A stretch of DNA of 64,000 nt from assembly GCA_944384505.1 (NCBI GenBank), contig CALWTQ010000003.1, positions 1 through 64,000 on the forward strand, given 5' to 3'. Source of the stretch: an uncultured Mediterraneibacter sp. (lineage in GTDB: Bacteria; Bacillota; Clostridia; Lachnospirales; Lachnospiraceae). Positions 26,828 through 35,561 of the stretch are shown piece by piece. The number at the start of each line of letters is the position of its first letter. Position 1 is the first letter of the stretch. Below the pieces are notes generated by a model, which ran no database searches, had not been told where the DNA came from, and saw nothing but the letters and a program-made list of their open reading frames with translations. The translations under genes were made by a program, and so were the position numbers.

Positions 26828-26900
26828 CAATAACTTTTCCAGGAGAATATGTCTGGAAGCGGAGCGGATGTTTTGAATCCGGAAGTTAGTGAACTGTTAC
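26821..26900. repeat. Hybrid fragment of palindromic repeats
   Basis: The left part (TATTTAGCAATAACTTTTCC .. GGAAGCGGAGCGGATG) matches the inverted right half of the type B repeat at 11337-11568. The right part (CCGGAAGTTAGTGAACT) matches a type A end. It looks like a deletion product joining the two types, and its left edge contains the spore-protein stop. Confidence 0.65.
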
Positions 26901-26969
26901 CTGGATCTTTACAAAAAACGGCATTTTTGATAAAATTGTACAACTGGGGAGTCAGTAGGTGATGAGGTT

Positions 26970-27704
26970 ATGACAGAGAAGATCAATGTCCTGGGAATTG
27001 AAATGGACTGCCTTACTGCGAAGGAGGTAATGCTCCGGGTGATGCAGTTTATGGAGGACGACTTAGTTGATACGATTGAGCTGATGTCCATGGATACTCT
27101 GATGAGTGGAAGGGACGATGAGGAGTGGAAGAAGCTGGCAGGAGAGCTGGAGATTGTGCTTCCGGGAGAAGCCGATATTCTGAAGGCGGCGGAAATCACT
27201 GACCGTGTCCGGCTGAAAGAAGCGGAGAACGGAACTTTTTTCAGGCTGCTTATGAAATACCTGCAGAAAAACAGGAAGCGGGTATTCCTTTTGTCCGGGA
27301 CAGGCGGAGACCTTGCGGCGCTGGAATCCGTGGTCCGGAAATACGGCCGTGGCATTCGGGTGGCCGGAAGCGGCGTTCTGGAGCAGGATGGCAGCGGAGA
27401 GGAAAAAGTAATCAATGACATTAACGGAACCGAGTCCGACTGCGTGCTGTCTGTGCTGCAATCCCCCTATCAGGAACAGTTTATTGACAGGAGCAGAACT
27501 CTGCTCTGTACAAAGGTCTGGCTGGGCTGTGGGCCCGCGCTGGAAACAGTGGGCGGAAGCGGCGGTACGCTCCAGAAGCTTAGGAAATTTTTTCAGAAGC
27601 GGATGTTCTTCAGGCAGGCGGAGAGAGAGAAGAATCAGACAGAAATTCATGGAGGTGCGGACACACAGTCCTTTTGTGAACAATGTACAGAATTCAAAAT
27701 ATGA
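26970..27704 (+). CDS. Divergent WecG/TagA/CpsF-like protein
   Basis: A 244-residue protein resembling the WecG/TagA/CpsF glycosyltransferase family: VLGIEMDCLTAKEVMLRVMQ, a variable middle, KRVFLLSGTGGDLAALESVVRKYG in place of the usual FLLGG.PG motif, and a C-terminal KVWLGCGPALETVGG. The Thr/Asn-Pro and PDG active-site motifs of canonical members are not visible, and the VLSVLQSPYQEQFIDRSR part is only loosely like the usual PKQE motif. It may be catalytically altered or inactive. It is flanked by a promoter-like gap and a strong terminator, so it is probably expressed alone. Confidence 0.6.
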   Translation: MTEKINVLGIEMDCLTAKEVMLRVMQFMEDDLVDTIELMSMDTLMSGRDDEEWKKLAGELEIVLPGEADILKAAEITDRVRLKEAENGTFFRLLMKYLQKNRKRVFLLSGTGGDLAALESVVRKYGRGIRVAGSGVLEQDGSGEEKVINDINGTESDCVLSVLQSPYQEQFIDRSRTLLCTKVWLGCGPALETVGGSGGTLQKLRKFFQKRMFFRQAEREKNQTEIHGGADTQSFCEQCTEFKI

Positions 27705-27722
27705 ATTTTTTGTAAAAAGTTT

Positions 27723-27765
27723 GAGGAAATGCATAAAATAAATGTATTTCCTCTTTCTTTTTTTG
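27723..27765 (+). terminator. Intrinsic terminator after the TagA-like gene
   Basis: GAGGAAATGCAT (27723-27734) pairs with ATGTATTTCCTC (27742-27753) with one mismatch, followed by TTTCTTTTTTT. Confidence 0.9.
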
Positions 27766-27873
27766 ATGATTTGCATTAATATAGAACAAGAGTATGCGAA
27801 CGGAACAATTTCCGAGGGACTAAAGTTTGTGAAAAATGTACATGAATAAATCAGGAGGAGTGGAGGTAAAGTC

Positions 27874-28965
27874 ATGATTTCAAATCAGATACTTCAAAAT
27901 ACGATCGACGGCTTGAAGGGAATTTCCAGAGTCGATTTCTGCGTGCTGGATACGGAGGGAAAGGAACTGGCGGCAACCTTTGACAGCACTCAGGATAGGG
28001 GGAATGCGGTTCTTGCATTTGTGGAATCTCCGGCGGACAGCCAGGTGATCCAAGGCTGCCAGTTCTTTAAGATCTTCGATGAGCAGAGACTGGAATATGT
28101 TCTTCTTGCGGACGGAGACTCAGAGGATGTATATATGCTAGGGAAGATTGCGGCATTCCAGATTCAGAGCCTGCTCGTCGCCTACAAGGAGAGATTTGAC
28201 AAAGATAATTTTATTAAAAATCTTCTGCTGGACAACCTGCTTCTGGTAGATATTTATAACCGCGCGAAAAAATTACATATTGACACAGAAGTAAAACGTG
28301 TTATCTTTATTATTGAGACATCGCACGAAAAGGATAATGCCGCCCTTGAGAACGTAAGGGCTCTTCTCGGAGGAAAATCAAGAGATTTCGTTACGGCTGT
28401 TGACGAGAAGAACATTATTGTTGTCAAGGAGCTTGCGGAGAAGGACGGCAACAGGGAACTGGAAAAGATGGCGAAGGAGATGTACGATACGCTTCACAGC
28501 GAGGGAGAAGAGGAGCGGATCCGCATTGCCTACGGTACCGTTGTCAATGATATCAAAGAGGTTTCCAAGTCTTATAAAGAGGCAAAGCTGGCCCTTGACG
28601 TAGGAAAAATTTTCTTTGACGAAAAGGATATTGTGGCATATACTACTCTGGGAATCGGACGTCTGATCTATCAGCTCCCGCTTCCGCTGTGCAGGATGTT
28701 TATCAGGGAGGTTTTCGAGGGGAAATCTCCGGACGAATTTGATGAGGAGACATTGACGACAATTAACAAATTCTTTGAGAACAGTCTCAATGTATCAGAG
28801 ACGTCCAGGCAGCTTTATATTCACAGGAATACTCTTGTATACAGGCTGGACAAGCTTCAGAAAAGCACCGGGCTGGATCTTCGCGTGTTTGAAGACGCAA
28901 TTACGTTTAAGATCGCGCTCATGGTGGTGAAATACATGAAATACATGGAGGCGCTGGAGTATTAG
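27874..28965 (+). CDS. PucR/CdaR-type transcription regulator
   Basis: A 363-residue regulator. The C-terminal PucR helix-turn-helix is clear: NSLNVSETSRQLYIHRNTLV, then YRLDKLQKSTGLDLRVFEDA. The middle resembles the GGDEF-like domain of CdaR proteins (IRIAYGTVVNDIKEVSKSYKEAKLAL). The N-terminal 120 residues look like a sensory domain (DFCVLDTEGKELAATFD). Paralogues control sugar-acid or purine use elsewhere. A ribosome site AGGAGTGGAGG precedes the ATG. The gene stands directly upstream of ftsE, but its target is not evident. Confidence 0.88.
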   Translation: MISNQILQNTIDGLKGISRVDFCVLDTEGKELAATFDSTQDRGNAVLAFVESPADSQVIQGCQFFKIFDEQRLEYVLLADGDSEDVYMLGKIAAFQIQSLLVAYKERFDKDNFIKNLLLDNLLLVDIYNRAKKLHIDTEVKRVIFIIETSHEKDNAALENVRALLGGKSRDFVTAVDEKNIIVVKELAEKDGNRELEKMAKEMYDTLHSEGEEERIRIAYGTVVNDIKEVSKSYKEAKLALDVGKIFFDEKDIVAYTTLGIGRLIYQLPLPLCRMFIREVFEGKSPDEFDEETLTTINKFFENSLNVSETSRQLYIHRNTLVYRLDKLQKSTGLDLRVFEDAITFKIALMVVKYMKYMEALEY

Positions 28966-29107
28966 TATCTGAAAATTGGAGGGGGAGTATCCGTTATCAG
29001 ATCTGTACAGCAGCTGACAGAGATGTCTGCATAGCCGGCCCGAATCCCGCGCCGGGACTCACGGACGGGTCTTGAAACACAGGAGTATGAATAATTAGGA
29101 GGAACTT

Positions 29108-29794
29108 ATGATTGAATTAAGAAACGTGACGAAGGAGTATTCCAAGGGGCATGCAGCCCTTAACGGAGTCTCCGTAAAGATCGAACGGGGTGAGTTCGTA
29201 TTTATCGTCGGCGACAGCGGCTCGGGAAAGTCTACCCTGATCAGGCTGATCATGAAAGAACTGAATCCGACAGAAGGTACCATTATTGTAAATGGTCAGA
29301 ACTTAAACCGTATGAAGCATCGTCATATCGCAAAGTACAGAAGGGGGCTTGGAGTAGTTTTTCAGGACTTCCGGCTTCTGAAAGACAGAAATATTTATGA
29401 GAATATTGCATTTGCTCTGCGTGTGACAGAGACACCCACAAGAGTAATCAAGAAGAAAGTGCCGGCGGCGCTTTCTCTGGTAGGTCTTGCCCAGAAATAT
29501 AAGTCTTTCCCAAAGGAATTGTCCGGAGGAGAGCAGCAGCGCGTAGCGATTGCCCGTGCACTGGTGAACGAACCAGACATTTTGCTGTGCGATGAGCCGA
29601 CCGGAAACCTGGATCCCACGAACTCATGGGAGATCATGAGTATTCTCAAAGAGGCTAATGAGCGCGGAACCACGGTTCTTGTTGTGACGCACAACCAGGA
29701 GATCGTAAATGAGATGAATGAGCGCGTGATCGCAATGAAACAGGGCGTGATCGTCAGTGATGAACAAAAAGGTGGGTATATAAATGAGGATTAG
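29108..29794 (+). CDS. ftsE: Cell division ATP-binding protein FtsE
   Basis: FtsE is the cytoplasmic ATPase of the FtsEX complex, which switches on septal peptidoglycan hydrolases. The 228-residue ABC protein has Walker A GDSGSGKST (35-43), signature LSGGEQQRVAIARA, and Walker B ILLCDEPTGNLDP. AGGAGG lies 5 bases upstream. It overlaps ftsX by 11 bases and starts a cell-wall operon that includes the PcsB-like hydrolase. Confidence 0.97.
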   Translation: MIELRNVTKEYSKGHAALNGVSVKIERGEFVFIVGDSGSGKSTLIRLIMKELNPTEGTIIVNGQNLNRMKHRHIAKYRRGLGVVFQDFRLLKDRNIYENIAFALRVTETPTRVIKKKVPAALSLVGLAQKYKSFPKELSGGEQQRVAIARALVNEPDILLCDEPTGNLDPTNSWEIMSILKEANERGTTVLVVTHNQEIVNEMNERVIAMKQGVIVSDEQKGGYINED

Positions 29795-30734
29795 TACATT
29801 AGGATACGTCGGAAAGCAGGGCGTTAAGAACATCTGGAGAAACAAGATGTTTTCTCTCGCATCCATTGCGACGATGTCAGCCTGTATCTTTCTGTTTGGA
29901 TTATTTTTCTCGATACTTGTAAATTTCCAGTACATTATAAGAACTGCGGAAGAGGGTGTGGCTATCACAGTATTCTTCAATGAGGACGCCACAGATGAGC
30001 AGAAGCAGGAAATCGGAGAGGAGCTGAGGAACCACGAGGGTGTGGCTGATGTAGTATACGTCTCTGCCGAGGAGGCATGGGAAGAGTTCCAGCAGCAGTA
30101 TTTCGGAGACAACCCGGAGCTGGCCGAAGGATTCAGGGATGACAACCCTCTGGCAAGCTCGGACAATTACGAAGTATATATGCAGACTATAGACGACAAT
30201 GAAAACCTGGTTGCCAAAAGCAGATCGCTGTCAGAGACACAAAATGATCTTGTATCATTTGCCCAGAGTCTGGACGGCGTGCGTGAGGTGAATAAGTCAG
30301 ATGTGGTTGCGAATACTTTATCAAGTGTGAATACGCTTGTCGCAATTGTATCAATTGCAATTATTGTGATCCTGTTCGGAGTGTCCATCTTCCTTATTAG
30401 TAATACTGTCACAATGGGTATTACTGTCCGGAAAGAAGAGATTGCAATTATGAAATACATCGGAGCCAAGGACTTTGTCGTGCGGTCGCCGTTCGTGATC
30501 GAAGGTCTGATTATCGGTATTTTCGGTGCGGCAATCCCGCTTACACTGCTGTTCTTCCTGTATGATAAGGCAGTGCAGTATATTATGACAAGATTCAGCA
30601 TCCTGCAGAATATCATCAACTTCCTTCCGGTTGGCACGGTATATCAGGTACTCCTTCCGATCGGACTGATCATGGGAATCGGAATTGGTTTCCTTGGAAG
30701 TTTCTTTACCGTGCGCAAGCACCTCAAAGTATAA
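29784..30734 (+). CDS. ftsX: Cell division protein FtsX
   Basis: FtsX is the membrane partner of FtsE and passes ATPase-driven movement to a hydrolase outside the cell. The 316-residue protein has the four-helix layout: one N-terminal helix (about 23-45), a large extracellular loop with the hydrolase-binding region (about 50-170), and three C-terminal helices (near VAIVSIAIIVILFGVSIFLI and later). EEIAIMKYIGAKDFVVRSPF is family-typical. The EnvC/PcsB-like protein follows 13 bases later. Confidence 0.96.
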   Translation: MRISTLGYVGKQGVKNIWRNKMFSLASIATMSACIFLFGLFFSILVNFQYIIRTAEEGVAITVFFNEDATDEQKQEIGEELRNHEGVADVVYVSAEEAWEEFQQQYFGDNPELAEGFRDDNPLASSDNYEVYMQTIDDNENLVAKSRSLSETQNDLVSFAQSLDGVREVNKSDVVANTLSSVNTLVAIVSIAIIVILFGVSIFLISNTVTMGITVRKEEIAIMKYIGAKDFVVRSPFVIEGLIIGIFGAAIPLTLLFFLYDKAVQYIMTRFSILQNIINFLPVGTVYQVLLPIGLIMGIGIGFLGSFFTVRKHLKV

Positions 30735-30747
30735 AGGAGGTGCCATT

Positions 30748-31917
30748 ATGAGAAAACGGATAAGAGGACTGACAGGGCTTCTTCTGGCTTTTACAATGGT
30801 GCTTGGAACTGTGTCCGGCGTACAGGCGGATACAAACGATGAAATCAACGCGGCCGAGCAGAAGGCGGACGAGCTGGAAGAACAGAAGCAGGCGGCTGAA
30901 TCGGAGAAGAAGGCTCTGGCGGAGAAGCTGGAAACAATTATCAGCGAAATGGAAGATACTCAGGAGAAGCTGGCTGCAAAGGAAGAGGAAGTAGAGGCTG
31001 TTGAGAATGAACTGGTACAGGCGCGTATTGACGCAAACAACCAGTATGAAAGCATGAAGGTCCGTATAAAGTTCATGTATGAAGGCGGAAATACACAGCT
31101 GATGGAAATGCTCTTTGCAAGTGAAAACATGGGCGATTTTCTCAATAAGGCGGAGTATGTTTCCAAGATTTCTGAATATGATAGAAATGAGCTGATTAAG
31201 TATCAGAATACTGTGAAAATGGTAGAAGAGAAGGAAGCGCAGGTTCAGGCGGAGTACGAGGAACTCAGCCAGCTCCAGGAACAGCTTGTAAATCAGCAGG
31301 AGGAAGTTCAGGATCTGATCGACAGCAACGCGGCTCAGATTGCTGATATTCAGTCACAGATAGACGCGAATGCGGAGACTCTGGAAGAGCTGAGAGAAAA
31401 GGCTGCTGAGGCTGAGAGAATCCGTCAGGAGCAGCTGGCTGCGGCTCAGGCAGCGGCACAGGCGGCAGCTCAGGCAGCTTCAGGCAGCGGAGGTTCCTCA
31501 TATACAAGTGCCAGCAGTGAAAATGTAGTCAGCGGCAGCGGATATTTTACACATCCCTGCCCGGGATACAGCTATCAGTCCAGTTACTTTGGAGAGATCC
31601 GTGAGTTTGAAGTGGGCGGACATAAAGGCCATGATTACGCGGCGCCTACAGGAACCCCTACATACGCTGCGGCAGCAGGAACAGTGGTGATCGCGGGGTA
31701 CAGTCCAAGCGCGGGAAACTGGGTGGTAATCAATCACGGGAACGGGCTGACGACAAAATATATGCATCACAGCTCAATCTGCGTGACTCAGGGACAGTAT
31801 GTGGAAAAGGGCCAGCAGATCGGATATGTGGGAAGCACAGGACAGTCCACTGGTCCGCACCTTCATTTCCAGGTTGAGGAAAACGGGGTCGCAGTGAACC
31901 CGGACAAATACTTATAA
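30748..31917 (+). CDS. Secreted PcsB/EnvC-like peptidoglycan hydrolase with M23 domain
   Basis: A 389-residue secreted protein: signal peptide (about 1-27, cleavage near GVQA-D), a long coiled coil rich in Glu/Lys/Gln (about 30-235), an Ala/Gln/Ser linker, and a C-terminal M23/LytM peptidase domain. Metal-site motifs are GGHKGHDYAAPTGTPTYAA and STGPHLHFQVE. The coiled coil is the part that docks on FtsX in characterised systems. The start at 30748 is chosen because AAAGGAGG lies 8 bases upstream; a longer in-frame start would overlap ftsX. It is the FtsEX-activated hydrolase by position. Confidence 0.93.
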   Translation: MRKRIRGLTGLLLAFTMVLGTVSGVQADTNDEINAAEQKADELEEQKQAAESEKKALAEKLETIISEMEDTQEKLAAKEEEVEAVENELVQARIDANNQYESMKVRIKFMYEGGNTQLMEMLFASENMGDFLNKAEYVSKISEYDRNELIKYQNTVKMVEEKEAQVQAEYEELSQLQEQLVNQQEEVQDLIDSNAAQIADIQSQIDANAETLEELREKAAEAERIRQEQLAAAQAAAQAAAQAASGSGGSSYTSASSENVVSGSGYFTHPCPGYSYQSSYFGEIREFEVGGHKGHDYAAPTGTPTYAAAAGTVVIAGYSPSAGNWVVINHGNGLTTKYMHHSSICVTQGQYVEKGQQIGYVGSTGQSTGPHLHFQVEENGVAVNPDKYL

Positions 31918-31961
31918 GTACATAACAGCGCTGGGATACAGGGCTGTATCAAAAGAGGGAG

Positions 31962-31994
31962 GACAAAGCAGAAAAGTATTCTGCTTTGTCTTTT
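31962..31994 (+). terminator. Terminator after the ftsEX-hydrolase operon
   Basis: GACAAAGCAGAA (31962-31973) pairs exactly with TTCTGCTTTGTC (31979-31990) around a 5-base loop, followed by TTTTC. Confidence 0.92.
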
Positions 31995-32051
31995 CTAAAT
32001 TTTCAGGCATCAATGAGTGAGAAACAATAAATAGAAAGAGGAGCATCAGAT

Positions 32052-33335
32052 ATGGAGCAGGAAGCAGGACGCAGAACAGATGAGATAAATCGGTTTGATG
32101 GAATTGGTCCGGAGCGGAGAGAGAATACCGGAGGAAAGTCTGGGGGAAAGTTTGTCAGAGGATTTCTGACCGGAATCGTGACTGCGCTTATCCTGTTCGG
32201 AGCAGGGCTGGGAGCCGCGCATATATATCGGGGACTTGGAAGCGGGGATTTCGCGTCGGATACAACTTCAAAGGCTGATGTGGAGAGAAAGCTGGACCAG
32301 TTAAACGGTATAATTGAGAATTATTATCTCTATGAAGATGAGATTGACGAAGACGCCCTGATAGACGGCATCTATTCCGGATATGCGTCTGCACTGGGAG
32401 ATCCTTATACAGAGTATTATGGCGAGGAAGAGACAAAAGCTCTTTTTGAGACAACAAGCGGCGAGTTCACCGGAATCGGAGCTACTATGTCGAAGAATGT
32501 CAACAGTGGTAAGATTACGATCGTCAATGTATATAAAGACTCTCCGGCCGATAAAGCGGGGCTGGAGGAAGGAGATATTCTCACCGGTGTGGATGGAGAG
32601 TCAACTGCGGGACAGGAGCTTGATACAGTTGTCTCTAAAGTGAAAGGCGAAAAGGGAACAGAAGTTGTCTTGACAATTTCACGGGACGGTGAAGAGATGG
32701 ATCTGACAGCGGTGAGGGACATCATAGAAGTACAGACTGTGGATTATGAGATGAAGGAGGGGCGGATCGGCTATATTTACGTCAGTGAGTTTGACAATGT
32801 GACATATGAACAGTTCAAAGACGCCCTTGAAGATCTGGAAGAACAGGGAATGGAAGGTCTGGTAATAGACCTGAGAAGCAATCCCGGAGGCGTGGTGTCC
32901 GCAGTGACAGATATGCTGAAACTTCTTCTTCCGGAGGGGACGATTGTCTCCACAAAGGATAAATACGGAAATGAAGAAAAGATTACGTGTGACGGCGATA
33001 ATGAATTTACAAAGCCGCTGGCAGTGCTGGTCAATCAGTATAGCGCAAGTGCGTCGGAAATATTCAGTGCGGCGGTTCAGGATTACGGAATCGGACAGAT
33101 CGTGGGAGTGACCACATACGGGAAAGGCGTTGTGCAGCAAATAATTTCCATGGATGACGGAACCAGCATGAAAGTGACAATTGCGGAATACTATACACCT
33201 TCCGGAAGGAGCATCAACGGTGAGGGTGTAACGCCGGATGTGGAAGTGGAATATAAATATAATACAGAGGATCCGGAAGCGGACAATCAGCTGGATGCAG
33301 CGCTGGAAACAATCCGTCAGGAACTGGGATCCTGA
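32052..33335 (+). CDS. S41 family C-terminal processing peptidase with PDZ domain
   Basis: A 427-residue membrane-anchored protease of the CtpA/CtpB type. One membrane helix (about 37-58) is followed by a PDZ domain (about 140-220: SGKITIVNVYKDSPADKAGL, then EEGDILTGVDGES) and the S41 catalytic domain. The nucleophile serine is in QYSASASEIFSAA and the catalytic lysine in TTYGKGVVQQI. It cleaves unfolded or regulatory proteins outside the membrane. It often lies beside ftsEX and M23 genes in Firmicutes, but here a strong terminator separates it. Confidence 0.94.
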   Translation: MEQEAGRRTDEINRFDGIGPERRENTGGKSGGKFVRGFLTGIVTALILFGAGLGAAHIYRGLGSGDFASDTTSKADVERKLDQLNGIIENYYLYEDEIDEDALIDGIYSGYASALGDPYTEYYGEEETKALFETTSGEFTGIGATMSKNVNSGKITIVNVYKDSPADKAGLEEGDILTGVDGESTAGQELDTVVSKVKGEKGTEVVLTISRDGEEMDLTAVRDIIEVQTVDYEMKEGRIGYIYVSEFDNVTYEQFKDALEDLEEQGMEGLVIDLRSNPGGVVSAVTDMLKLLLPEGTIVSTKDKYGNEEKITCDGDNEFTKPLAVLVNQYSASASEIFSAAVQDYGIGQIVGVTTYGKGVVQQIISMDDGTSMKVTIAEYYTPSGRSINGEGVTPDVEVEYKYNTEDPEADNQLDAALETIRQELGS

Positions 33336-33425
33336 AAAAGAAGAGAGCCCCGTGCCCCAATAGCAGAGGAGCATAAAGAAGTATTGCAAAAATACTGACC
33401 TATGCCAAGTAAACGGAAAATAAGG

Positions 33426-33471
33426 AAACTCTATGTGAATGGATGAACCATTTGCATAGAGTTTTTCTTTT
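33426..33471 (+). terminator. Terminator after the S41 protease gene
   Basis: AAACTCTATG (33426-33435) pairs with CATAGAGTTT (33455-33464), with an inner TGAATGG/CCATTT stem, followed by TTTTTCTTTTGC. Beyond it the sequence changes character, so it marks the last clear backbone signal before the island. Confidence 0.9.
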
Positions 33472-33489
33472 GCTTATTTCAAATTTTCA

Positions 33490-33609
33490 GCGTCCGCAGG
33501 ACGCGCAGCCGTCACCGAAGGAGGACGATCTTGGGGGCTTGGGGGTTATCCCTCAACAAGCGTTTTGGACGGTACTATCCGGCCGAAATCGCAAAACATG
33601 TACATGTTT
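33490..33609. promoter_or_regulatory. Cluster of inverted repeats, possible transfer-origin remnant
   Basis: Three inverted repeats lie close together: GCGTCC-GCA-GGACGC (33490-33504), TTGGGGG-TTAT-inner pairing with CCCTCAA (33539-33556, one mismatch), and the perfect 16-base palindrome AAACATGTACATGTTT (33594-33609). Sequence of this look occurs near mobilisation genes of clostridial elements. No mobilisation gene is present beside it. The 33336-33690 gap has no credible gene. Confidence 0.35.
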
Positions 33610-33690
33610 GCATTGCTTGCCGAATTGCAAGAATATTAACAATACTCATTGTTTCATGTTTGGCGGATTTAAGATTATATAAGTACTACA

Positions 33691-34542
33691 TCATTTCTGT
33701 AACTGTATGACTTGCAGAAAATGAGTAAGCAATTTCCGATTTTTCTTGGAGAAATACAAGTAATAAACAACATTCGCTTCATCATCCAAAATGGGCACTT
33801 TAATGCGGTTCGGGACTTCTCCTTCCCGGTGTATTACAAGGTCACTTGTAAAGGCAGGAAGCGCAGATGCTTTTACCAGCTCATCAAAGGCAGAAATTTC
33901 TTCCTGTACCAGGAAATGTGTATCCGGCATTTTTTCTATGTGTATTTGGTGCCAGAAACCGATTTTTGAGCGAAGCAGCATAGTTTCGCCATTCAGATCA
34001 CGAAAATGCAACCCGCTGCTGCCAGACAGAGGATGTGCTGGCGGAAGAGAAAAGAAAAGATGTTCTTCCTCGTATTTACAGCTTTCGATACCTTCCAATT
34101 TTTCCTGATAAGGCAAAATGATGATCTGATAGGTTCCATCCTTTAGCCCTTGGATCAGCGTATCACTGTCCCGCATATCGGAGGAAATCGTCATTTCAGG
34201 GTATTGATCAGACAAAGCAGGTAGAAGCGTCCACAAAGGGGCGGGCGCACAGGAGCCAACTGCGATTGTATGCCGTTTCCGGTCAAAGGAACGGATACTG
34301 CTGACCATATCATTGGCTTGATCTATCATCTTTCTGGCATATTCTACCGCAAGTTGGCCGTTCTCGTTGAGTTCTATCCTATTTTTATGCCGGACAAAAA
34401 GTGTTACTCCGATTTCACTTTCTAGCCTCTGCATAGATCGGCTCAATGCAGATGGAGAAAGATGATTCTGATCAGCCGCGCCGGATAAAGTACCGCACTC
34501 TGCCACAATCAGCAACTGTTCTAATTGATACAGTTCAAACAT
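33691..34542 (-). CDS. LysR family transcription regulator
   Basis: A 283-residue LysR-type regulator. The winged helix is at the N-terminus (LEQLLIVAECGTLSGAADQN, then HLSPSALSRSMQRLESEIGV), followed by a substrate-binding-like effector domain with VGSCAPAPLWTLLPALSDQY. The start at 34542 is chosen because AGGAGG lies 6 bases upstream. It is divergent from the aldo/keto reductase and the run of redox genes behind it. A long dyad in the shared gap is its likely binding site. The inducer is unknown; an electrophile or redox signal would fit. Confidence 0.93.
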   Translation of the reverse strand: MFELYQLEQLLIVAECGTLSGAADQNHLSPSALSRSMQRLESEIGVTLFVRHKNRIELNENGQLAVEYARKMIDQANDMVSSIRSFDRKRHTIAVGSCAPAPLWTLLPALSDQYPEMTISSDMRDSDTLIQGLKDGTYQIIILPYQEKLEGIESCKYEEEHLFFSLPPAHPLSGSSGLHFRDLNGETMLLRSKIGFWHQIHIEKMPDTHFLVQEEISAFDELVKASALPAFTSDLVIHREGEVPNRIKVPILDDEANVVYYLYFSKKNRKLLTHFLQVIQLQK

Positions 34543-34611
34543 TTTGCCACCTCCTGTTTTATATTTTATCAAAGAGTTCCTGTTCTTTCAAGTTCAGTTT
34601 GCGTTTTGTTC

Positions 34612-34642
34612 AAAGTAGAGTGCACAATCGTCACTGTACTTT
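34612..34642. promoter_or_regulatory. Probable LysR binding dyad
   Basis: AAAGTAGAGTG (34612-34622) and CACTGTACTTT (34632-34642) are 11-base inverted arms with one mismatch around 9 bases. It lies in the divergent gap between the LysR gene and the aldo/keto reductase, about 55 bases before the latter's start, where LysR regulators bind. Confidence 0.7.
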
Positions 34643-34695
34643 TGCTAAAATGCAGTCTACAATATAGATAAAAGAAAAACAAAGGAGGCACAGAA

Positions 34696-35547
34696 ATGCA
34701 TAGTTTTCCCCTTTTTAACGGTGTAGATATGCCGGTTTTGGGGTATGGCACTTTTCAGATCACAAATGCTGCGCTGTGCGAACAATGCGTGGAGAATGCG
34801 CTGGGCGCAGGGTATCGGCTGTTTGACACTGCCGCATCCTACGGGAATGAAGAAGCGGTGGGGCACGCCATCTGCAGTTCCAACATCCCGCGAAAAGAAA
34901 TCTTTGTGACCACGAAATTGTGGATACAAGATACCGGGTATGACAATACGCTAAAAGCCTTTGACCTCTCGCTGAAAAAAATGGGATTGGAGTATATCGA
35001 CCTCTACCTCATCCACCAGCCTTTTGGCGACATCTATGGTGCATGGAGAGCAATGGAGCGGCTCTATCAGGAAGGCGCAGTTCGGGCGATTGGGGTTAGT
35101 AACTTTTCTCCGGAACGTTTGGTAGACTTGTGTATGAACCATGAAATAAAGCCAATGGTCAATCAGATTGAAATTCATCCTTTCTACCAGCAAGGAGAGG
35201 CTATAAAGGTGATGCGGGATTACGGTGTCATTCCACAGGCGTGGGGACCATTTTCTGAAGCGCAGAGGGATATATTCCACCATAACACGTTGGTAAAAAT
35301 TGCAAAAAAGTATGGTAAGACAACCGCCCAGGTGATTCTTCGCTGGCATTACCAACGAGGCATATCTGCTATCCCGAAAACCGTCCATAAAGACCGCATG
35401 GAAGAAAACCTTAACATCTTCGATTTTGCGTTGACGGACAGGGAAATGGAATCCATCGCTGTTATGGACATCGGTCACAGCGAGATTATCGATCACCGTT
35501 GTTACTGCACTGCAAGACAGCTCAATAGTGTAAAAATTCATGCGTAA
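34696..35547 (+). CDS. Aldo/keto reductase
   Basis: A 283-residue NADPH-type aldo/keto reductase with a TIM barrel. Motifs are GYGTFQI, GAGYRLFDTAASYGNEEAVG with the catalytic Asp and Tyr, KLWIQDTGYDN with the catalytic Lys, YLIHQPFGD with the catalytic His, and IGVSNFSPERLVDL. All four catalytic residues appear present. AAAGGAGG lies before the ATG. It is the first gene of the run driven from the LysR gap and probably reduces an aldehyde or ketone. Related proteins are called 2,5-diketo-D-gluconate or methylglyoxal reductases. Confidence 0.93.
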   Translation: MHSFPLFNGVDMPVLGYGTFQITNAALCEQCVENALGAGYRLFDTAASYGNEEAVGHAICSSNIPRKEIFVTTKLWIQDTGYDNTLKAFDLSLKKMGLEYIDLYLIHQPFGDIYGAWRAMERLYQEGAVRAIGVSNFSPERLVDLCMNHEIKPMVNQIEIHPFYQQGEAIKVMRDYGVIPQAWGPFSEAQRDIFHHNTLVKIAKKYGKTTAQVILRWHYQRGISAIPKTVHKDRMEENLNIFDFALTDREMESIAVMDIGHSEIIDHRCYCTARQLNSVKIHA

Positions 35548-35561
35548 GGAGTGTGTTTGAT

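Noticed and set aside
33443..33682. A 79-codon frame at the left edge of the island
   Set aside because: It starts inside the terminator hairpin, has no ribosome site and crosses several inverted repeats. It is better explained as non-coding element sequence.
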